Shown here: piece after piece, positions 1 through 7,395 of the stretch
Numbering within the stretch: position 1 is the stretch's first letter
How the letters are laid out: each line of letters starts with the position of its first letter
Source: Thermococcus onnurineus NA1
Lineage (GTDB): Archaea; Methanobacteriota_B; Thermococci; Thermococcales; Thermococcaceae
Length of the DNA stretch: 64,000 nt
Assembly (NCBI RefSeq): GCF_000018365.1
Contig: NC_011529.1
Span: 992,001-1,056,000, forward strand
Direction of reading: 5' to 3'
Translations under genes and position numbers: made by a program
The notes under the pieces: generated by a model
Databases searched by the model: none
What the model saw: only the letters and a program-made list of their open reading frames with translations
Told to the model about the DNA's origin: nothing

Positions 1-260
1 TCCTCTATGTTATCAACTCCAAGTGCTATGTGGTGTATGCCTTCACCACGCTTGGCAATGAACTTGGCTATTGGGGAGTCCTCGGCCGTTGGCTCCAGAA
101 GCTCGATTCTGCTCTCGCCGACATGGATTATCGCAGTTCTAACCTTCTGATCCGGCACTTCTTCAATCTCCTCGACCTTGAGGCCGAGACCTTCCCAGAT
201 CTTTATGGCCTCTTCAAGGTTCTTCACTGCAATACCGACGTGGTCAATTTTCTTTATCAT
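1..260 (-). CDS. mce: Methylmalonyl-CoA epimerase (C-terminus cut by window edge)
   Basis: The enzyme interconverts (2R)- and (2S)-methylmalonyl-CoA and so connects propionyl-CoA and succinyl-CoA metabolism. The visible part, about 86 residues, starts [18 protein letters not shown], the usual opening of the vicinal-oxygen-chelate fold of this family; His7 and the later GIHHIALGV segment supply metal ligands in relatives. The rest of the gene lies off the left edge. The ATG overlaps the TGA of the upstream MeaB gene (ATGA), which indicates one transcript and translational coupling. Family assignment is firm; the end is not visible. Confidence 0.93.
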   Translation of the reverse strand, partial: MIKKIDHVGIAVKNLEEAIKIWEGLGLKVEEIEEVPDQKVRTAIIHVGESRIELLEPTAEDSPIAKFIAKRGEGIHHIALGVDNIE

Positions 261-1225
261 ACCCTCACCCCCAGAGTTTTTTCAAGAACCAAATCCGCGG
301 CAGAGTACGGGTCTATCTCCCGCTTCACAATTCTATCTATCAGGCCCGAAACCTCTTCCTCGTCGAGGCGCTCACTTATCATCTTCGCGATTCTACCGGA
401 GATTATAGTCTTAACCTCTTCTTCTGCACGGAACTTCCTCTTGCGCTCTATTTCGCCACTCCTTTCAAGGAACTCATGGTGATCTTGTATTGCCTTCCAG
501 AGGTCTCTTATGCCTCTCATTGTCGTCGCCACGGTCTCGACTATCGGCGGCCTCCAGCCGCGCTTCTCCCAGCGCTCCTTCTCGAGGTCGAGCATCATAT
601 TAAGTTCGAAGTAAGTGGCATCTGCCCCTTCTTTGTCGGCCTTATTTATGACGAAAATGTCCGCTATCTCCATAAGGCCGGCCTTAATAGCCTGTATGTC
701 GTCGCCCAGTCCTGGAACTGTAACAAGGACGACTGTGTCTGCAGTTTTGACGATGTCAATCTCTATTTGGCCCACACCAACCGTCTCAACGAAAATAACG
801 TCACAACCGTAAGCATCAAGCACCTTTATCGCGTCACTTGTGGCCTTGGCCAGTCCACCAAGGGAGCCGCGTGTGGCCATGCTTCTGATAAAAACGCCGG
901 GATCAGTCGAGTGCCTTTGCATCCTTATCCTGTCGCCGAGCAGAGCGCCGCCGGTGAAAGGCGAGGTCGGATCGATGGCTATGACGCCGACAACTTTGCC
1001 TTCCTCCCTCGCGACCCTGATCAGCTTGTCGAGAAGAGTTGATTTTCCAGCTCCAGGGGGGCCAGTGATACCGACGATATAGGCATTGCCCGTGTGGGGG
1101 TAGATCTTTTTGATTACTTCTCTAGCTTTATCCTCGTCGTTCTCTACTAGGGTTATCAGCCTGGCCGTGGCGCGCTTATCTCCCTGGAGCATGCGTTCGA
1201 TCAGGTCGTCTATCATCGTCATCAC
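257..1225 (-). CDS. meaB: MeaB/ArgK-type GTPase, methylmalonyl-CoA mutase chaperone
   Basis: G3E-family GTPase of 322 residues that in studied relatives protects and reloads the adenosylcobalamin cofactor of methylmalonyl-CoA mutase. A Walker A motif GPPGAGKS is near residue 55, and an NKAD guanine-specificity motif near residue 193. It lies between the cobalamin-binding mutase subunit and the epimerase, as expected for this job. The first codon read is GTG at 1225, with in-frame ATGs at 1222 and 1216; no strong ribosome site precedes them. A TATA-like TTTATAAT at 1249-1256 would place transcription start close to the start codon, so a leaderless transcript is possible. The exact start is uncertain by up to three codons. 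Confidence 0.93.
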   Translation of the reverse strand: MMTMIDDLIERMLQGDKRATARLITLVENDEDKAREVIKKIYPHTGNAYIVGITGPPGAGKSTLLDKLIRVAREEGKVVGVIAIDPTSPFTGGALLGDRIRMQRHSTDPGVFIRSMATRGSLGGLAKATSDAIKVLDAYGCDVIFVETVGVGQIEIDIVKTADTVVLVTVPGLGDDIQAIKAGLMEIADIFVINKADKEGADATYFELNMMLDLEKERWEKRGWRPPIVETVATTMRGIRDLWKAIQDHHEFLERSGEIERKRKFRAEEEVKTIISGRIAKMISERLDEEEVSGLIDRIVKREIDPYSAADLVLEKTLGVRV

Positions 1226-1227
1226 TC

Positions 1228-1242
1228 GGACAAATTATCCAA
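1228..1242. promoter_or_regulatory. Copy of the mutase-linked motif before meaB
   Basis: The plus strand reads GGACAAATTATCCAA, differing at one or two positions from the cores found upstream of the two methylmalonyl-CoA mutase subunit genes (1762-1776 and 35482-35496 read on the minus strand). It occupies most of the 25-bp gap between the small mutase subunit and meaB, downstream of a TATA-like box at 1249-1256. Relative to the genes it is inverted compared with the other two copies, which matters little for a near-palindrome. A role as binding site is inferred. Confidence 0.5.
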
Positions 1243-1250
1243 GAAAGAAA

Positions 1251-1691
1251 TTATAAAGTTAAGCCTTCCCTAAAGCGCTTGAGGTTCTCTACGGCCCTAT
1301 CAATGAAATCAATAGTCTTCTGAAGCGGCGTCCCCGGTCCAAACACTTCCGCAACACCCATCTTTTTGAGTTCCTCGGCATCGTCGGGCGGGATTATTCC
1401 ACCGGCAAAAACAACGATATCCTCGTTCAGCTTAAGACCCCTTTCCTCAAGGAGCTTGAGGATCTTAGGTATTAGAACCATATGTGCACCTGAGAGAATG
1501 CTTATTCCCAGTACGGCGGCATCTTCCTGTATGACTGTCTCAACTATCTGTTCCGGAGTCTGTCTTATACCCGTGTAAATGACTTCATACCCTGCATCTC
1601 TCAGCGCCCTCGCAACGACCTTGGCGCCTCTATCATGGCCATCAAGACCGGGCTTGGCGATAACGACCCTAACCTTTGAGCGCTCGACCAT
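1251..1691 (-). CDS. Methylmalonyl-CoA mutase, cobalamin-binding subunit
   Basis: Separate B12-binding subunit of 146 residues; in many archaea the mutase is split into a large catalytic chain (here at 33722-35410) and this small chain. The segment GLDGHDRG contains the DxHxxG motif whose His coordinates cobalt from below, and SILSGAH and FAGGIIPPDD are typical of the Rossmann-like B12 domain. A GTG at 1700 is also in frame, but ATG 1691 is preferred because GGTGG precedes it at suitable spacing. A TATA box at 1724-1731 lies about 25 bp before the predicted start site. MeaB follows 25 bp downstream. Confidence 0.94.
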   Translation of the reverse strand: MVERSKVRVVIAKPGLDGHDRGAKVVARALRDAGYEVIYTGIRQTPEQIVETVIQEDAAVLGISILSGAHMVLIPKILKLLEERGLKLNEDIVVFAGGIIPPDDAEELKKMGVAEVFGPGTPLQKTIDFIDRAVENLKRFREGLTL

Positions 1692-1723
1692 TTCAACCAC
1701 CGGAAGGATTTTGTTCCGGATAG

Positions 1724-1778
1724 TATTTAAAGATTGTCAAAACTAAAGGTTGGACTTTACATTGGATATTTTGTCCAG
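1724..1778 (-). promoter_or_regulatory. Promoter of small mutase subunit with upstream element
   Basis: On the minus strand a TATA box TTTAAATA lies at 1731-1724. About 30 bp upstream of it is the near-palindrome that reads TTGGATATTTTGTCCAG on the plus strand (1762-1778), flanked by AACTAAAGGT at 1741-1750. The same arrangement, at the same internal spacing, precedes the large mutase subunit at 35461-35498. Position upstream of the TATA box suits an activator; that is inference. Confidence 0.6.
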
Positions 1779-1806
1779 AAGTCTTTTTAATGCCCAGCGA
1801 GGAATC

Positions 1807-2457
1807 ATGATCATGATAGATCTCCACACCCACACCACATACTCGGACGGAACCGGGAGCGTTCCCGAAAACATAGCCGCAGCTGAACAAAAAGGGCTGA
1901 GACTCCTCGGAATAAGCGATCACATCCATTACCTCACCCCAAAGAGCCTCAACCGATACGTCAGAGAGATACGCCAGTGGAGCGAAAGTGCCGAGCTCGT
2001 CGTTTTAGCCGGAGTGGAGGCCAATATAATGCACGGGGGAGTCGATATAACCACGGACATAGCCAAGAAGCTTGATTACGTGATAGCAAGCGTTCACCTG
2101 TGGGTGGAGACGCCGGAGGAACACGTCGAGCTCGTTAAGCTCGCCCTCCAAGACGAGAACGTTGACATAATCGGCCACTTCGGGGCGAGCTTCCCCTACA
2201 CAGGCTATCCAAGCGAGGAGGGCCTGAGGGAGATACTAGAGCTGGCCGAAGCGAATGGAAAGGCCTTCGAGATAAGCTCACGTTATAAAGTCCCCGAACT
2301 GGACTTCATCAGGGCGTGCATAAAAAGAGGTATAAAGCTCACCTTTGCCAGCGATGCCCACTGGCCGAGAAGCGTTGGAAACGTAAGCTGGAGCGAGAAG
2401 GTCTTCAGGAAGGCTGGGGGGACGAAGGAGGATTTATTTTTTGGAGAGCTTTTGTAA
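1807..2457 (+). CDS. PHP-domain phosphoesterase
   Basis: The sequence begins MIMIDLHTHTTYSDGTGS, the classic first metal-binding motif (HxH) of the polymerase-and-histidinol-phosphatase (PHP) superfamily. Later GHFG and SDAHWP supply further ligands. Length is 216 residues from ATG 1807; ATG 1813 is equally possible, since GCGAGGA at 1796-1802 is four or ten bases away. The substrate cannot be told from sequence; histidinol phosphatase-like or other phosphoesterase activity is possible. The TAA stop abuts the degenerate terminal repeat of the CRISPR array, sharing one base with it. A longer in-frame read from 1750 covers promoter-like DNA and was rejected. Confidence 0.85.
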   Translation: MIMIDLHTHTTYSDGTGSVPENIAAAEQKGLRLLGISDHIHYLTPKSLNRYVREIRQWSESAELVVLAGVEANIMHGGVDITTDIAKKLDYVIASVHLWVETPEEHVELVKLALQDENVDIIGHFGASFPYTGYPSEEGLREILELAEANGKAFEISSRYKVPELDFIRACIKRGIKLTFASDAHWPRSVGNVSWSEKVFRKAGGTKEDLFFGELL

Positions 2458-5400
2458 TTTCGATTCTCTTAGAATCTTATTGCAACTAAGAAATGGGGCA
2501 CTAGCTTCGGCGGTTGGAATTTGGTTTCAATTCTCTTAGAGTCTTATTGCAACCTGTGGGTGGTTCCACCAGAGCTTTGCAACGATTACTTTCAATTCTC
2601 TTAGAGTCTTATTGCAACCCTTGAAATCCCGATAAGCGGGAGCTACGAGTTTCGTTTCAATTCTCTTAGAGTCTTATTGCAACTTCTTGCCACGGTCGCC
2701 TACATCACAAGCTACGATGAGTTTCAATTCTCTTAGAGTCTTATTGCAACGCTCAACATGGACGATGACATCATAGACAGGGTTGCAGGTTTCAATTCTC
2801 TTAGAGTCTTATTGTAGAGTCTTATTGCAACACCGATGTTGTCAGCCTGTCGTTTTCATACACTTATAAAGTTTCAATTCTCTTAGAGTCTTATTGCAAC
2901 TGCACTCCTTTATCGCGGCCCGGAACGTGCGGAGGAGGGTTTCAATTCTCTTAGAGTCTTATTGCAACTCGCTTCGACGGTGGCTTTTGTCTCCGGATTC
3001 ATCATCGTTTCAATTCTCTTATTGAGACGAAGTTGGCAACTCCAACACATGCGCCCGTTTCAATTCTCTTAGAGTCTTATTGCAACCAGATCGCCTGCTG
3101 GGTCTGGCTCATCTGGCCGTGCTCGCTTTCAATTCTCTTAGAGTCTTATTGCAACCCGGCATCAGGGCTGACACCTACTCAACGACCCTCTATGGTTTCA
3201 ATTCTCTTAGAGTCTTATTGCAACAGGAGGAAGATGGCAAGTATCATGTTTATGATAAGAAGTTTCAATTCTCTTAGAGTCTTATTGCAACACGAATCTA
3301 TCAACCGAGTCAATGGCCCGAGTTCTAGTTTCAATTCTCTTAGAGTCTTATTGCAACCCATTGGCCCCTCTTCAAACAACGTCAAGGTAAAATTGTTTCA
3401 ATTCTCTTAGAGTCTTATTGCAACCGGCGAGCTCGACCTCATACGTCACGACCACACCCTGTTTCAATTCTCTTAGAGTCTTATTACAACCTACCTCAAG
3501 CAGTAGGAACGTGTTGTTCCCGTCCGTGTTTCAATTCTCTTAGAGTCTTATTGCAACCTACTGCTATGATAAACTCCACTGCTCTTTTTAGATGGGTTTC
3601 AATTCTCTTAGAGTCTTATTGCAACATAAAGGGCTCGGGGAGGGTATTCTCCGAGACCCTTGTTTCAATTCTCTTAGAGTCTTATTGCAACTCTCCCACT
3701 CAATCTTATCGATTATCCTATCAATGTGTTTCAATTCTCTTAGAGTCTTATTGCAACTTTGGGCGACTCTGTTTGCTTTTGCGTTCTGGTATCTGTTTCA
3801 ATTCTCTTAGAGTCTTATTGCAACATAAAACGGCGGTTTCGATTACTTGTGTCTTGTTCTCTGTTTCAATTCTCTTAGAGTCTTATTGCAACTTCGCGTT
3901 TGCGACCTGTTCAGGGGTGATGTTGCCCGTTTCAATTCTCTTAGAGTCTTATTGCAACTTGCCGTGCCGGTGAGGGCTGCTGATGTTCAATACTAGTTTC
4001 AATTCTCTTAGAGTCTTATTGCAACGGCAGCTGAGACGGGCGAGAGCGTTGTGTTCACTGTGTTTCAATTCTCTTAGAGTCTTATTGCAACAAGCCGAAT
4101 CACTTTTGTATTGAGCCCATATTTTATGAGTTTCAATTCTCTTAGAGTCTTATTGCAACTGGCACCCTGCCAAGACTGCTGCGGCAAAGCTCTGGTTGTT
4201 TCAATTCTCTTAGAGTCTTATTGCAACAAACAGAGCAGAGACTCTAAAGAGATGGGTGGGAATTAGTGTTTCAATTCTCTTAGAGTCTTATTGCAACAAA
4301 GAGATAAAGCGCGTCGTCCGTGACGGTATTGCCAAGTTTCAATTCTCTTAGAGTCTTATTGCAACCTTGACTTCCTTCTCGATCTTGAGGCTGTCCTTCT
4401 GTTTCAATTCTCTTAGAGTCTTATTGCAACCCACGTCGCCCTGGTAGTAAAAATAGACGCTGACGTGTTTCAATTCTCTTAGAGTCTTATTGCAACATGC
4501 AGTAGTGCTTAAACCAGCTCTTGATCTTCTTTGTTTCAATTCTCTTAGAGTCTTATTGCAACGGAGACTATGAAACCCTCGAAGCCGATGTAAACTGTGT
4601 TTCAATTCTCTTAGAGTCTTATTGCAACATGAGCATCAGCCACGGCTCAGTGCCCCTGCTCAGGAAGTTTCAATTCTCTTAGAGTCTTATTGCAACATGA
4701 AGGCTCAGGCCGACGCGATAAGCCCTGAGAACACGTTTCAATTCTCTTAGAGTCTTATTGCAACTTCAGAAACCTTGCAATACTTATGATAGTACTGAAC
4801 CTGTTTCAATTCTCTTAGAGTCTTATTGCAACTCGGAACGGCCTTGCGGTAGATGATGTAACCAACGAGGTTTCAATTCTCTTAGAGTCTTATTGCAACC
4901 TGCATACAACTCGCAAGAGACCTCGTTGAATATGGCGTTTCAATTCTCTTAGAGTCTTATTGCAACCTATGGTCTTGGCCTGGCCGCTGAGCTGAGAGAA
5001 AACGAGTTTCAATTCTCTTAGAGTCTTATTGCAACCTGAGCGTCAGGTTTCCACTCCAGGCCAGCATGATTTGTTTCAATTCTCTTAGAGTCTTATTGCA
5101 ACTCGGCTTCATGAAGTTCTTTTTCGGCAACATCCTTCTGTTTCAATTCTCTTAGAGTCTTATTGCAACCTCACCGTCAGGCGTGACCAAAATGTGGAGC
5201 TCGTTGTTTCAATTCTCTTAGAGTCTTATTGCAACGGTTGCCATCCTGCTGAATATCGCCGGCCTCAATCCTTGTTTCAATTCTCTTAGAGTCTTATTGC
5301 AACATAAGCGTCCTGACGGCCTTATCAATGAAGTTGATGTGGTTTCAATTCTCTTAGAGTCTTATTGCAACGGTGTGGATCATGTGAATCTCGTCCTGGG

Positions 5401-5976
5401 TCAGGACGGGTTTCAATTCTCTTAGAGTCTTATTGCAACAAATCAAAGCTGCCCGTGTGCTGTACTCCGACATACTCGTTTCAATTCTCTTAGAGTCTTA
5501 TTGCAACCAACGCTTGGCATTGCCATAGCTCTTGTACTAGCCATGTTTCAATTCTCTTAGAGTCTTATTGCAACCCCCCTGACAACGAAGAATGAGCCTG
5601 CAATGTTACCAAGTTTCAATTCTCTTAGAGTCTTATTGCAACAGTTATTAGTTTGGCCAAGCGCATCTTCCAAAACTCGTTTCAATTCTCTTAGAGTCTT
5701 ATTGCAACCTCAATCAGAGGCTCTGGCTGAGTTTCCTCAAATTCAGTTTCAATTCTCTTAGAGTCTTATTGCAACGTGAGGATGGCAAAAAGGAAAACCT
5801 CTAAGAAAATCAAGTTTCAATTCTCTTAGAGTCTTATTGCAACTGGCAAAGTGCCGAGGGCTGAACTCCGCGAAGCGACGTTTCAATTCTCTTAGAGTCT
5901 TATTGCAACTCCCGTTCACGAGCTGTTGGCCGGCCTGCGCAATCTGGTTTCAATTCTCTTAGAGTCTTATTGCAAC
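2457..5976 (-). CRISPR. CRISPR array, 53 repeat units, about 52 spacers
   Basis: The 30-bp repeat reads GTTTCAATTCTCTTAG at its left and ends TTATTGCAAC on the plus strand; spacers are mostly 35-40 bp and the mean period is 67 bp. Transcription is inferred to run leftwards: the complement ends in ATTGAAAC, matching the 8-nt 5' handle of Thermococcales crRNAs, the A/T-rich leader lies at the right, and the degenerate terminal unit lies at the left (2457-2486, three mismatches). Irregular units: 2789-2831 carries a 13-bp internal duplication; 3007-3021 is cut to about half a repeat; 2589 and 3126 begin with C instead of G; 3461-3490 has one G-to-A change. No cas genes are in the window, so Cas proteins must act in trans. 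Apparent reading frames across the array are artefacts of the repeat. Confidence 0.98.
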
Positions 5977-6472
5977 AGGGCGGCTTTTACCCCCTTTTGC
6001 CTCAGAAAGAATTAAGAAAGCTGGAAATATTTAAGTCTTTCTGCGGAGGGGAGTTTAAACGACAATGTGCTGTCCGCTTTTTAATGGATATGCAAACTGA
6101 ACACAAGGGACAAGACCCTCTCGACGTTTTTTCCAGAGAACCCATTAACAGCGCTGGAGAGTTCCAAAGCCCGGAGCAGCCTTTTTATCATCTCCAACAG
6201 CAAAAAACAAGTCCAATCCGATAATAGACATATCAGGGCAGGAATCGACAGAATTGAGGGCACCTTACACGTCAATTCCCAGATCTCTAAAATTTTTCGT
6301 TACAATTAACTTGAAATTTTATAACTCAAAGTAACACTATCACAAACTGTTATTAAAGACTTCCAATGGGTCAAACGGAGTTCTTTTTTAAATTCTGAAA
6401 CGATTAACAGAAAATTCAAGAAAAACAGGGATATGAACGAGATGCAATCTAAAAGAAGGCGTTTAGTTGTTT
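5977..6472 (-). promoter_or_regulatory. CRISPR leader region
   Basis: About 500 bp between the first repeat and the maf gene, without a convincing gene, and A/T-rich from about 6280 onward. On the minus strand a TATA-like CTTAAATATTT lies at about 6034-6024, roughly 50 bp before the first repeat, so a pre-crRNA start near 6000 is expected. Leaders of this size are known for Thermococcales arrays. An 84-residue frame at 5970-6224 begins inside the last repeat and has no ribosome site or family features, so it is not called. Confidence 0.7.
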
Positions 6473-7027
6473 CTACATTACCCCGAACCCAAGTTCCCTG
6501 AGTTTCCAGACTATCTCCAGAGGAAAGCCAACGACGTTGTAATAATCGCCGTTAATCCACTCCACGAATAGGCCTCCCTTCCCCTGTATGCCGTAGGCAC
6601 CAGCTTTGTCCATGGGCTCGCCCGTTCTTATGTACGCCCATATCAGCTCGTCGCTCAGCTCCCTAAACTTGACCTCCGTGACGACGGCACCCGAGACCTC
6701 TTCTCCCTCGTGGATTATGCAGTAGCCAGTCGTGACGCGGTGAACCCTGCCGCTGAGGAGCTTCAGCATCCTGTAGGCCTCTTCCTCGCTTCCAGGCTTG
6801 CCGAGGATATGGCCATCAATGGAGACGGCGGTGTCGGCACCGATGACAGTCCCGCCGACGCGGTTGTAAACTTCCCTTGCTTTCCTTCGAGCGAGCTCGA
6901 GGGCGTAAGTTCTCGGTTCGGTCAAGGAGCACTCCTCGCTCACGTTGCTCGGAACTACCTTGAAGTCCTTAATGAACCTGCCAAGTATTTCCCTTCTCCT
7001 TGGACTTGCAGAGGCCAGCACTAACAT
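6473..7027 (-). CDS. maf: Maf-like nucleoside triphosphate pyrophosphatase
   Basis: Maf proteins hydrolyse non-canonical or selected NTPs (for example dTTP, UTP or modified nucleotides) to monophosphates. The 184-residue chain opens with LASASPRRREIL, the signature substrate loop, followed by GADTAVSIDGHILGKP containing the catalytic Asp, and DKAGAYGIQGKGG near residue 145. No ribosome site precedes ATG 7027. A TATA-like stretch on the minus strand at about 7057-7046 places transcription start at or next to the ATG, so the mRNA is probably leaderless. It is a single gene between the CRISPR leader and a small intergenic region with a candidate sRNA. Confidence 0.92.
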   Translation of the reverse strand: MLVLASASPRRREILGRFIKDFKVVPSNVSEECSLTEPRTYALELARRKAREVYNRVGGTVIGADTAVSIDGHILGKPGSEEEAYRMLKLLSGRVHRVTTGYCIIHEGEEVSGAVVTEVKFRELSDELIWAYIRTGEPMDKAGAYGIQGKGGLFVEWINGDYYNVVGFPLEIVWKLRELGFGVM

Positions 7028-7074
7028 GGTTGGGCCTTCGGAAAAGGGTTAAAAAAGCTTCCGAGAACCAAAGC

Positions 7075-7150
7075 TGGCGATGACGACAATTTCGCTAGCT
7101 GAAGTCACGCTCCATGTGGCAGGATGATGAGTACCCTCGCAGCTGAGCCA
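7075..7150 (+). ncRNA. Candidate C/D box sRNA
   Basis: In order: C-like box GCGATGA (7077-7083, one departure from RUGAUGA), guide, D' box CTGA (7099-7102), C' box ATGATGA (7124-7130), 12-nt guide, D box CTGA (7143-7146). TGGC at 7075-7078 can pair with GCCA at 7147-7150. The guide before D' is complementary over ten consecutive bases to UAGCGAAAUU, part of the conserved 23S rRNA stretch GGUAGCGAAAUUCC recalled from general knowledge; the N+5 rule points to the C of UAGC. An A/T stretch at 7049-7056 is about 25 bp upstream but may instead serve maf. The 21-nt gap between D' and C' is longer than usual, which lowers confidence. Confidence 0.5.
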
Positions 7151-7168
7151 TCATGCAGTTTCCTTCCG

Positions 7169-7333
7169 TTATTTCGCCCATTTTTCAATGCTGGAAACCA
7201 AGAGATAAACGAAGGCAAGGATCCACAGGACATGGCCTATTATCATTGCGTCGAAGTCGACGAGCAGTCCGTAGAGATATGCAATCAGTGCCATGCCAGC
7301 CAGACCCCAGAACACCTTGTCTCTCCATACCAT
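7169..7333 (-). CDS. Small two-helix membrane protein
   Basis: A 54-residue protein starting MVWRDKVFWG, with two hydrophobic segments (about residues 7-24 and 30-48) separated by a short acidic loop, and ending SSIEKWAK. GGAGGA lies seven bases before the ATG at 7333 and fixes the start; a longer in-frame extension to 7411 would run into the neighbouring gene and was rejected. The protein is too small for functional assignment. It lies downstream of the PIN-ATPase gene on the same strand, about 60 bp away, with an A/T-rich stretch between them. Confidence 0.7.
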   Translation of the reverse strand: MVWRDKVFWGLAGMALIAYLYGLLVDFDAMIIGHVLWILAFVYLLVSSIEKWAK

Positions 7334-7395
7334 AAAACATTCCTCCGTGGTTAGTACCACTAAAAGAAATAAAAAATCAATCATAAAAAGTTTTT

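Noticed and set aside
1219-1225. GTGATGA on the minus strand at the meaB start as a C box
   Set aside because: A CTGA follows, but there is no second C'/D pair, and the bases code for the meaB N-terminus.
4228-4267. Spacer containing AGACTCTAAAGAGA, similar to the repeat complement
   Set aside because: The match is short and interrupted; the spacer is of normal size and the flanking repeats are intact.
3033-4605. Several open frames of 65-140 residues across the CRISPR array
   Set aside because: They are made of the translated repeat (for example VSILLESYCN or FNSLRVLLQ) separated by spacers; no ribosome sites.
5970-6275. Frames of 84 and 64 residues in the CRISPR leader
   Set aside because: They overlap on opposite strands, one begins inside the last repeat, and neither has a ribosome site or family features.
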